DNA of 64,000 nucleotides from Basidiobolus meristosporus CBS 931.73. Taxonomy: Eukaryota; Basidiobolomycota; Basidiobolomycetes; Basidiobolales; Basidiobolaceae. Below the pieces are notes generated by a model. The model ran no database searches. It had not been told where the DNA came from and saw only the letters and a list, made by a program, of their open reading frames with translations. Shown in pieces: positions 56,378 through 64,000 of the stretch (its first letter is position 1; every line of letters begins with the position of its first letter). The position numbers and the translations under genes are program-made. The stretch spans positions 88,523 to 152,522 of the forward strand of contig MCFE01000153.1 in the NCBI GenBank assembly GCA_002104905.1. The letters are read 5' to 3'.

Positions 56378-59146
56378 CTACTGTTGTAGCTTTGATACAA
56401 GAGTGTGTAGCTGTGGGGAATTTGTAGGTAAGTTAATAAGAAGTGATGATAGCTCTTCAGTGCTCAAGACACTGTTCAGTGGGAAGGGGGGTAGCAAGAG
56501 AGGTAAGAATGACTTGTGAACAACATTAATGAGGGGAATGTGATAAGGATTGATATTCATCATAAAGGGAGTGTGCTGCTGCAGATATTGCTGGCAAAGG
56601 TCTGTCAAGTACTTCAGGTAGGCCAGCTTGGGTTTTTCTGACTGTAGAATATAGTGAGCAAACTTCTTGACTTCAGGATCTCCAAGTATAGTTCTCCAGC
56701 AGGAGCCAGGTGTTGTGTGGTGTGTTCTCTTCCAGGCCTTAATCAGTGGGTTGTTGCAGTTGTGAAGTCTGAGGTATAATCTGGTTCTAAGGTAGAGAAG
56801 TCTGATCTTATAGGGCATAAACCCAAAAGCACCAAGAATAGCATGTCTGTAGGGGCATTCAGGCAAATGAGGCACCAAGGAGGTAATGCACCATACTGCA
56901 AACTTGTCAAGCTTAGTGCAGTCTCTAGAAGTAAGAGAGAGAAGTGGTAAGCCAAATTCCAGGACAGGGAAGACAAACTGCTTGAGTAGAAGGAGGCAGC
57001 TGGGAGCTGAAGTTGTAGGAGAAGTAACAGCCAGTAGCTTGTGGAGTGCCTGTCTTGCCAGGAGAATTCTCTTCTTCAGGTGTGCTCCAGAGTCTATTCC
57101 AGTAGGAAGGAAAGGAAAGCCAAGATATGTAGCAGAAACCTGAGCAGGTAGAGTGGTGTTCTCCAAGGTGATGGGAGAGCCCAAAGGTACTGACTTTGCA
57201 ATGGAAAGCTGGAGATTATTCTTCTGCAGATACTGGTGGATGGTCTGGGAGTCCTGTTGCACATTGGAGGAGGATATTCTGATGTCATCAGCAAAGAGAG
57301 TAACCAGGCAGTCAGCTGAGAGTCTTGGGAAATCATTCAGAAAGATGGCAAACAGTATAGGACCAAGCACAGAGCCTAGAACAACTCCATTAGGAACTGA
57401 GAACACTGGTGATTGCTCACTTGGGTGCAGAATTCTTGCTTGTGGATCCAGAAACAGAGACCTGACAAGCAGGGTGAGAGAGGTACTGGAGAAGCATTGC
57501 AACTTGGACCAAAGCAGATTTCTGTCAACTGAATCAAAGGCCTTAGTAATATCAAACAGAACAGAGGGATACTTGCACTGGAGAGAGTGATCTTGGCTAA
57601 GTATGACTGCATATTACAAGGAGAGGCCAGGAGCAAAGCCAAACTGTGCTGGGTGAAACTTGAGGGAGTCAGAGTAGAGCTCTTGAGCAAGCAGAAGCTC
57701 AAACACCTTTCTGCAGGTGGGCAGCAGAGATATTGGCCTGTAGGAGCTAGGATCCAGGTGCTTTCCTTTACCCTTGTACAATGGCAGAAAATTTGCAAAG
57801 GACCATTCCTCAGGAGTAGAAAGCTGGGCTGAGCATTGCTGAAACAGTGGAAGCAGAAGTGCAGACATGGCCTTGGTACTAGTCTTCAGAAGCTCATAAG
57901 AGATTGTGTCCACACCTGGAGCAGTAGAGTTGGGAAGCCTCTTGAGCACATTATGGATTCTCCTTTGATCAAGTGCAAGTGGGATGGGCAGAGTCTTGAA
58001 GTCAGGATGAAAGCCAGGAGTTGAGTACTGCTTTGTAGAGAAGAAGATGTTAGCCAGCTGTTTTGTTGAAGGTAACTTCCTGGAAGAGGGCCTCATTGCC
58101 CTGTAGAGTCTTGATACTGTTCTTGTTATAGAGTTGGAAGATTGCAGAGGCAAAGAACTCATAATATGATCTCAGAGCTGAGTATGCAGAGTGTGGTGAA
58201 TTGCCTTGGAGTGGTGTATTGCTGTCAGGAGGAGTTTCTCTGTTTTTGGGTTAGGGAAACTCAGGTAGCTTTGTTGCATGGCTGAAACAATGGATTCCCA
58301 TTTTCTTGAGGTAACAGCAGTAGTCTTGCATGGCAGTGAGAGGGAGGCAGACACCAGAATCAGATGCTTCACAAAGAGCCAGGCATAGTTGAGATCATCT
58401 GGCAGAGAAAGTAGCAAACTGGCAAGCTTCAAGTAGTTCCCAAAGTATTTCTTCTGATTCTTGGTAGCTTTGTGGGTGAGCACAGTAAGTTTTGGCAGCT
58501 TCTTCTTCACAACTGGTAGCATAGAAAGGGACCAGGCTGGGTGGTCAGAGGCTCTCAAGGATCCTAGCTCAGCTCCAGAGAATTGCTGGACTTCATTCAC
58601 AAAGTAGAGGGCAGCAGCAGAAGGGCAGATCCAGTCAACACATCTTTTCTCAGATTGAGCACCTAGTGCTAGCAGATGGCTTTCTCTCAGGAAGTTCAGT
58701 AGGAATGTAGACCTTGGCTTCATTCTTGCAGTCAGAGTAGTCTTGTTCTCAGGATGGTGAATGTTGAGATCTCCAAGCAAGATAACAGGTGTTGATATAG
58801 ATTGCTGGTATTGCTGAACTTTCTGGCATATAACTTGCACTTCCTGAAGGGCAAGACTTGGAGGCAGATAGCAGAGCACCAGACTGATAGTTGGCAACTG
58901 GAGAGCAGCACAGTAAGGGGAGTAAAGAGGAACACAGAGCTGAGGAGTATTGATGGTAGAAGAGATGAAGCAGATAGAGGAGGTATTCTTTGTTCTAGGA
59001 GTAGAAAAGCAATATAGATTAGTCAAAAGTATAGAGGGTAGCTGGACATCAATCAAACACAGGAGGGAAAATCTTGAAAGAAGTCTCTCTAGAGTTGGTC
59101 TTGATGGCTGTATGCTGTTGCAGTTAAGCAACAGAACTTCAGGTAG
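56378..59146 (-). pseudogene. T1 ORF2: APE-type endonuclease and reverse transcriptase
   Basis: One frame of about 920 codons, directly after the ORF1 TGA. Endonuclease (58172-59131): LNCNS start, LLGDLNIHHPEN, and RASDHPAWS, equivalent to the conserved SDH of APE nucleases. An in-frame TGA follows at 58172-58174. RT: NSTAPGVDTISYELLK, FLPLYKGKGK, SYRPISLLP, FGFAPGLSL then TAA (57614-57616), DITKAFDSVDR, GSVLGPILFAIFLND and the catalytic FADDIRI. A C-terminal region of about 300 residues follows (CPYRHAILGAFGFMPY), with no CCHC cysteines seen. Both stops could come from C-to-T or G-to-A changes. Confidence 0.9.
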
Positions 59147-60654
59147 TCAGGCAGAGGTTGTAGCTTCTTCAGAGGCAGCATTGACAATGTGACCTGCAGA
59201 GTCCCAGAGCTCTTCAAATGGTGCCTCACTTAAGTCAGCAAGGAGGGAAATGGCATTATTCTTGAGGAAGTATGCCACATCATAGGAGGGGGCTTGTCTC
59301 TTGATGGCAGCAAAGAAAGACAGAATGGCAACATGAGCTGGAGGCTTGTTGAACAGTAGAGAGTCAGAGGAATCAGATTCTTCAGGCACTATCTTGAAGT
59401 CAGTTTTCAGCCAGTTAAGGTTCTTCTCCACAAAGGCAACAAATGGGTCAGCAATGTTTTGGTCTAGGATAACCTCCAGAATCTTCCCTTTTCTCCAGGC
59501 CAGGTTAACAATTCTTGAGAGCTGAATATTGCATGCCTTGAGTGCTTTCCTGATGTTGGAAATGGGAGTCCAGGGAACTTGCTTCAAGTACACCACAGTC
59601 CGGGTAGAAGCTGGTGGTAGGTTTGCTGGGGGCTTGTAAGTCCTTCTGTGTGGCAATGGAGCTGCAGTAGTCAGATTGGAGTCCACATTCTCAGTAGAGG
59701 GTTTTCTTGATGTATCTTGCTGAATGGTACTGGAGCTGGATGTGCTGATAATTCTTGCTAGAACCTTGCCTGCTTAAGTCTGAGGTATAGCTGAGGTGAC
59801 TGTAGAGGTGGTGGCAGCTGGTGCAGGTGGAGAGGCAGAAACTGAAGCAGGAACTGAGGTCACCTGGGAGAAGGCTGTAGAAGCAGGTTTTCCGGGAGGA
59901 ACAGAGTTCACTATCCAGTTGTTCTGTAAAACACTGGAGTAGCTTTTCTGTGGAACAGAATCTTGCTCTTGAACAGGAACAGAAGCAGGAGGCTGGGGCT
60001 GAGCAGTAGTGGTAAGGCAGTGGCACTCCAAGGAAGCTTTTTGCAAGGCATCTCTGGCAGTTTTCAGGGCAGTATTGGCTTCATTCTTGAGCTTCTTGCA
60101 TTGGGCATCCAGTCTTTTGTTTTCAATAGCCAGGGCAGTATTGGCAGCCTCTAAATCACAATTCTCTTCTCAATTGCAAGGAATCTCTGAAGAAATGCAT
60201 CAGTAGAAGTGCTGGCATCTGGGAGAGCAGTGGCAGGAATAGACTCCATTGACAGTGGGCTTCTTGGAGGCAAGGAAAGTGGACTGGCAGATTCAGGCAC
60301 AAAAGGAGATATTCTGGAAGGAGGAGAAGGAGTATCCAAGGCAGTAACAGAGGCAATTCTTGTTGGTGAAGCAGCAGCAGGGGAGGCAAGTCTGTTGAGA
60401 AACTGGGCAGGAGAGAGTGCTTGAGGAGAGGGAGTCTTCAGCTTGCCAAGCATGTCTTCCATCAGAGTGATACCAATATTCCTGGTGCATTTGCAGAGAA
60501 AAGTAAGCTTCCTGAGTCTGCCAGCTCTTCCATTCCTTCTGATAGTTCCTTTGTTTCCACAGTTGGGGCAAGAAATCTTCTTGACAGACTTGTCAAAGCA
60601 ATCAAGAACCTTCCTTTCAGGTGTAGTGGGCTCCTGTTGAGGTTTTGGTGGCAT
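59147..60654 (-). pseudogene. T1 ORF1 (RNA-binding/coiled-coil protein)
   Basis: ATG at 60654 (MPPKPQQEP). Zinc-finger-like cysteines near residue 25 (CPNCGNKGTIRR ... FLCKC), a Ser/Pro-rich linker, a coiled-coil segment (ALAIENKRLDAQCKKLKNEA, after a one-base deletion near 60165), a second Ser/Pro/Ala-rich stretch interrupted by TAA at 59774, and a C-terminal domain at 59147-59686 (LEVILDQNIADPF, FEELWDSAGHIV). The layout recalls ORF1 chaperone proteins of L1-like elements, without a clear RRM. The C-terminal domain is shared with element T3. Confidence 0.8.
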
Positions 60655-60723
60655 ATCCAGAGTTTCAGCTTCAAATTTCAATTTTTGAGATTTTTGGGTG
60701 ATTTTTGATGGGCGGGATCCAAA

Positions 60724-60736
60724 TTAGGGTTAGGGT
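60724..60736 (+). repeat. interstitial telomeric repeats
   Basis: TTAGGGTTAGGGT between the T1 5' end and the tandem-repeat segment. Confidence 0.85.
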
Positions 60737-61030
60737 TGCGCGCTGTGACTGCTTTTTATGATCGCAAGGTCAGAACCTAGGAAAAAATAAAAATAGTTAG
60801 TAAAGGTGATTTAATGGATGGATGGATGGATTTGGAGTCATATTCAATCAAAAAATCAAATTGTTGACTAATTTAAAGAGGGGAAAAAATAAAAATAGTT
60901 AGTAAAGGTGATTTAATGGATGGATGGATGGATTCGGAGTCAGATTCAATCAAAAAATCAAATCGTTGACTAATTTAAAGAGGGAAAAAATAAAAATAGT
61001 TAGTAAAGGTGATTTAATGGATGGATGGAT
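60737..61030. repeat. 2.5 tandem repeats of about 102 bp with a GGAT microsatellite
   Basis: Units start at 60781, 60883 and 60984, beginning GAAAAAATAAAAATAG and containing (GGAT)n, each about 102 bp and nearly identical. The last is cut at GGATGGAT by GGGTTAGGG. Lies where the 5' leader of T1 would be expected, so it may be a monomeric promoter, or a separate subtelomeric satellite. No ORF. Confidence 0.8.
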
Positions 61031-61568
61031 GGGTTAGGGTAGGGGGGGAGGAAAGTCACCAAGTGGTGAAATCTTTATTTACTTATGACAAGTATCTAAA
61101 GAAGCCAAGTTAATCTGAAGTTATTCCTAGAAAGCTAGGTCTGAGAGATATCTTCCTGGTAAGCCAGGTCTGAGAGTTGAGAAGCTGAGTGGTACTATAA
61201 TTCCTAGTTAGCTAGGTCTGAGAGAGGTTTCCTGGAAAGCCAGGCCTGAGAAGTGAGAATCTGAATATATCTGAGCTAAGTTATACTGGTTTGCGGTAGC
61301 TGAATTGTGGCCGGAACGGCCAGTAGACTGGGGGAACTGAAATGAATTTCTGGGCGATCACTGGCCAAATTTACTAGGCAAATCTGGCCAATTAGCATTT
61401 CAAGGATTTCAGCCAATCAGAGCCTTTACTTTGCCCGATGGTTGATCAAGCCATCTCCCAATGAGCACACATCAATTTATTAATCAAATTTCTGCTGGAT
61501 CCAGGATTTGAACCCACAACCATGGGTATGGAAGGGTTAGGGATAACCACAAGGCTAAGTGTTCTTGG
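61031..61568 (-). mobile_element. T2: tRNA-headed SINE at telomere seam, copy 1
   Basis: About 530 bp on the minus strand. The head (61501-61568) has an A-box-like TAGCCTTGTGGTTA and a B-box-like GGTTCAAATCC about 36 nt apart, as in tRNA-derived Pol III promoters. The body holds four tandem hairpins (61126-61244) and the 3' end shares the LINE tail: AAATAAAGATTTCACC ACTT GGTGAC then a C-run. No ORF. Flanked by telomeric GGGTTAGGGT (left) and TTAGGGGGG (right). Confidence 0.82.
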
Positions 61569-62030
61569 TTAGGGGGGATGATCATCACCAAAGGGTGAAA
61601 TCTTTATTCAAATAATAAATAAAGAAGCCAAGTTTGCATATGAATATCTGAGATGCAGGAAGCCTACAAGATAAACTTGGACTTTGCTGTATCCCAAATA
61701 TCCTCAATATCAAAGTCTAGAGGAGAGTGTAGCAAGACTGCTTGTTCACTGTAGTATTTCTTGAGGAAGTTTGTGACTTGAAGGGAAGGAGAGTTTTTCA
61801 ACAAGCTGGTAAATCTTTTGAGGAGTTCTTTTTCCAGAGAGAATGGCACAAAGAGTGGAATGTCCAAATGATGTCTGAATATATGCTCTGAGAGCTCCCA
61901 ATCCAGCATATTTTTGACTTCTTCTGTAAAATCTTCAACAATATCTTTGTCAAGAATAACTTCCAAGAGATCCATGGCAATGTACTGAATGTTAATAATC
62001 TTAGGCATATAAATACCTAGGTCCTTGAGG
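61569..62030 (-). mobile_element. T3: ORF1-only relative of the telomeric LINE, 5'-truncated
   Basis: Tail TTAGGGGGGATGATCATCACC AAAG GGTGAAATC at the left, then 95 bp after the stop of an ORF1-like reading frame. No RT or endonuclease lies between that ORF and the 3' tail, so the element appears to lack ORF2. It breaks at GTCCTTGAGG, where TAGGGGGGG starts the next unit. Confidence 0.8.
61664..62030 (-). pseudogene. T3 ORF1, C-terminal part
   Basis: About 120 codons, open to the stop at 61664 (the frame runs on upstream into the T1 tail, which is not part of it). LLEVILDKDIVEDFTEEVKN and DIEDIWDTAKSKF match the C-terminal domain of T1 ORF1 (ILEVILDQNIADPF, FEELWDSAGHIV) at clearly lower identity than between T1 copies. 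It has no stops within the piece, suggesting it was functional when it inserted. Confidence 0.78.
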
Positions 62031-62911
62031 TAGGGGGGGAGACAGTCACCAACAGGTGAAATCTTTATTTCAATTGAAACAAAGAAGCCAGCGCTACTGT
62101 TGTAGCTTTGATACAAGAGTGTGTAGCTGAGGGGAATTAGTAGGTAAGTTAATAAGAAGTGATGATAGTTCTTCAGTGCTCAAGACACTGTTCAGTGGGA
62201 AGGGGGGTAGCAAGAGAGGTAAGAATGACTTGTGAACAACATTAATCAGGGGAATGTGATAAGGATTGATATTCATCATAAAGGGAGTGTGCTGCTGCAG
62301 ATATTGCTGCCAAAGGTCTGTCAAGTACTTCAGGTAGGCCAGCTTGGGTTTTTCTGACTGCAGAATAAATTCAGCAAACTTCTTGACTTCAGGATCTCCA
62401 AGTATAGTTCTCCAGCAGGAACCAGGTGTTGTGTGGTGTGTTCTCTTCCAGGCCTTAATCAGTGGGTTGTTGCAGTTGTGAAGTCTGAGGTATAATCTGG
62501 TTCTAAGGTAGAGAAGTCTGATCTCATAGGGCATAAACCCAAAAGCACCAAGAATAGCATGTCTGTAGGGGCATTCAGGCAAATGAGGCACCAAGGAGGT
62601 AATGCACCATACTGCAAACTTGTCAAGCTTAGTGCAGTCTCTAGAAGTAAGAGAGAGAAGTGGTAAGCCAAATTCCAGGACAGGGAAGACAAACTGCTTG
62701 AGTAGAAGAAGGCAGCTGGGAGCTGAAGTTGTAGGAGGAGTAACAGCCAGTAGCTTGTGGAGTGCCTGTCTTGCTAGGATGATTCTCTTCTTCAGGTGTG
62801 CTCCAGAGTCTAGTCCAGTAGGAAGGAAAGGAAAACCAAGATATGTAGCAGAAACCTGAGCAGGTAGAGTGGAGTTCTCCAAGTTGATGGGAGAGCCCAA
62901 AGGTACTGTCT
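62031..62911 (-). mobile_element. T1 LINE copy, 5'-truncated (about 880 bp)
   Basis: 3' tail and the last 265 codons of ORF2 (62094-62900), open throughout and differing from the full-length copy at only a few residues (for example MPYEIR versus MPYKIR). Breaks after GGTACTGTCTTTAG into telomere repeats. Confidence 0.9.
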
Positions 62912-62940
62912 TTAGGGGTTAGGGTTAGGGTTAGGGGTTA
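62912..62940 (+). repeat. interstitial telomeric repeats
   Basis: About 29 bp of TTAGGG units with two GGGG variants, between T1 and the second SINE: the longest internal seam. Confidence 0.9.
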
Positions 62941-63465
62941 GGGGGGAGGAAAGTCACCAAGTGGTGAAATCTTTATTTACTTATGACAAGTATCTAAAGA
63001 AGCCAAGTTAATCTGAAGTAATTCATAGAAAGCTAGGTCTGAGAGATATCTTCCTGGTAAGCCAGGTCTGAGGGTTGAGAAGCTGAGTGGTACTATATTT
63101 CCTAGTTAGCTAGGTCTGAGAGAGGTTTCCTGGAAAGCCAGGCCTGAGAAGTGAGAATCTGAATATATCTGAGCTAAGTTATACTGGTTTGCGGTAACTG
63201 GATTGTGGCCAGAAAGGCCAGTAGACTGGGGGAACTGAGAGGAATTTCTGGGCAATCACTGGCCAAATTTACTAGGCAAATCTGGCCAAATAGCATTTCA
63301 AGGATTTCAGCCAATCAGAGCCTTTACTTTGCCCGATGGTTGATCAGGCCATCTCCCAATGAGCACACATCAATTTATTAATCAAATTTTGCTGGATCCA
63401 GGATTTGAACCCACAACCATGGGTATGGAAGGGTTAGGGATAACCACAAGGCTAAGTGTTCTTGG
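62941..63465 (-). mobile_element. T2 SINE, copy 2
   Basis: Nearly identical to 61031-61568 from tail to tRNA-like head, including the B-box-like GGTTCAAATCC and all four hairpins. Both copies end at the same 5' base (CCAAGAACAC on the minus strand), showing that this is the true 5' end. Confidence 0.85.
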
Positions 63466-63717
63466 TTAGGGGGGAGACAGTCACCAATAGGTGAAATCTT
63501 TATTTCAGTTGAAACAAAGAAGCCAGCGCTACTGTTGTAGCTTTGATACAAGAGTGTGCAGCTGAGGGGAATTTGTAGGTAAGTTAATAAGAAGTGATGA
63601 TAGTTCTTCAGTGCTCAAGACACTGTTCAGTGGGAAGGGGGGTAGCAAGAGAGGTAAGAATGACTTGTGAACAACATTGATGAGGGGAATGTGATAAGGA
63701 TTGATATTCATCATAAA
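63466..63717 (-). mobile_element. T1 LINE copy, 5'-truncated (about 250 bp)
   Basis: 3' tail plus the last 60 codons of ORF2 (63529-63714), broken at CATCATAAA|GGGTTAGGG. Confidence 0.9.
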
Positions 63718-63762
63718 GGGTTAGGGGGAGGAACGTCACCAAGTGGTGAAATCTTTATTTAC
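63718..63762 (-). repeat. T2 SINE 3' tail, 5'-truncated
   Basis: GGGTTAGGGGGAGGAACGTCACC AAGT GGTGAAATC and TTTATTTAC, joined directly to the terminal telomere. The most distal, hence probably the last, element addition. Confidence 0.88.
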
Positions 63763-64000
63763 TTAGGGTTAGGGTTAGGGTTAGGGTTAGGGTTAGGGTT
63801 AGGGTTAGGGTTAGGGTTAGGGTTAGGGTTAGGGTTAGGGTTAGGGTTAGGGTTAGGGTTAGGGTTAGGGTTAGGGTTAGGGTTAGGGTTAGGGTTAGGG
63901 TTAGGGTTAGGGTTAGGGTTAGGGTTAGGGTTAGGGTTAGGGTTAGGGTTAGGGTTAGGGTTAGGGTTAGGGTTAGGGTTAGGGTTAGGGTTAGGGTTAG
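63763..64000 (+). repeat. telomere, (TTAGGG)n
   Basis: 238 bases, close to 40 perfect TTAGGG repeats reading to the window edge. The G-rich strand runs 5' to 3' outward, so this is the right-hand chromosome end. Confidence 0.98.

Larger units (their letters stand above)
56313..60723 (-). mobile_element. T1: near-full-length telomeric LINE (APE endonuclease + RT)
   Basis: 4.4-kb non-LTR retrotransposon on the minus strand: ORF1 60654-59147, ORF2 59146-56378 in the same frame, then a 65-bp 3' tail with AATAAAGATTTC, the CACC/GGTG hairpin and a C-run ending in CCTAAC at a telomeric seam. The 5' side meets TTAGGGTTAGGG at 60724. Only a few lesions separate it from an intact element: one frameshift and one stop in ORF1, two stops in ORF2. 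Truncated copies elsewhere in the array are nearly identical, so amplification is recent. Confidence 0.9.

Noticed and set aside
60781-61030. CRISPR-like array
   Set aside because: The repeats are head-to-tail 102-bp units without distinct spacers, in a eukaryotic telomere context.
61501-61568. a functional tRNA gene
   Set aside because: A- and B-box-like motifs are present, but the T-arm and acceptor stems pair poorly and the sequence is repeated as the head of an element; better read as a tRNA-derived SINE head.

Overview
The window is the right-hand end of a fungal chromosome. The last 238 bases are an unbroken (TTAGGG)n telomere. The genes carry many short GT-AG introns (about 50-75 nt) and encode typical fungal proteins (FIT/Scs3, Ept1/Cpt1, CENP-C/Mif2, dihydroxyacetone kinase, Crh-type GH16). 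Intron density argues against a Saccharomyces-type yeast; I cannot place the lineage further from sequence alone.

Layout. (1) 1-20113: an AT-rich nest of LTR retrotransposons. Copia element A (475-18841, minus strand) is split by a second copy, B (1223-15020). B is itself split by a Ty3/Gypsy element (6919-13632, 5-bp duplication AAGGT) and by a 2.6-kb insertion with perfect 16-bp terminal inverted repeats that carries a gag ORF (2318-4937). All are decayed, largely through C-to-T/G-to-A type stops. (2) 20114-34600: GC-richer, gene-dense single-copy sequence. FIT/Scs3 faces an Ept1/Cpt1 phosphotransferase tail to tail (both act in ER lipid metabolism); then come a conserved unknown gene, CENP-C (10 exons), an S28 serine peptidase and dihydroxyacetone kinase. 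(3) 34600-54100: gene-poor subtelomeric sequence with an SDR reductase, a 1,600-residue NRPS-like membrane synthetase of the poly-lysine synthetase (Pls) type, a near-perfect inverted repeat carrying two head-to-head copies of an unknown 150-aa gene, and a GPI-type GH16 transglycosylase. (4) 54111-55880: Copia and LTR debris ending abruptly at telomere sequence. (5) 55882-64000: a telomere-embedded array of non-LTR retroelements, all in one orientation with their 3' ends toward the centromere and seams made of short TTAGGG stretches.

The most unusual system is region 5. At least three element families share a 3' tail (a TCACC-N4-GGTGA hairpin next to a C-rich end abutting CCCTAA): an autonomous LINE with an APE-type endonuclease and reverse transcriptase (T1), an ORF1-only non-autonomous relative (T3), and a tRNA-like-headed SINE (T2). 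Orientation and seams fit reverse transcription primed directly by the chromosome's G-rich 3' end, alternating with telomere addition. The Pls-like synthetase is the second highlight. Exon structures given here were assembled by hand from splice signals and reading frame; every model listed as a complete gene closes in frame.
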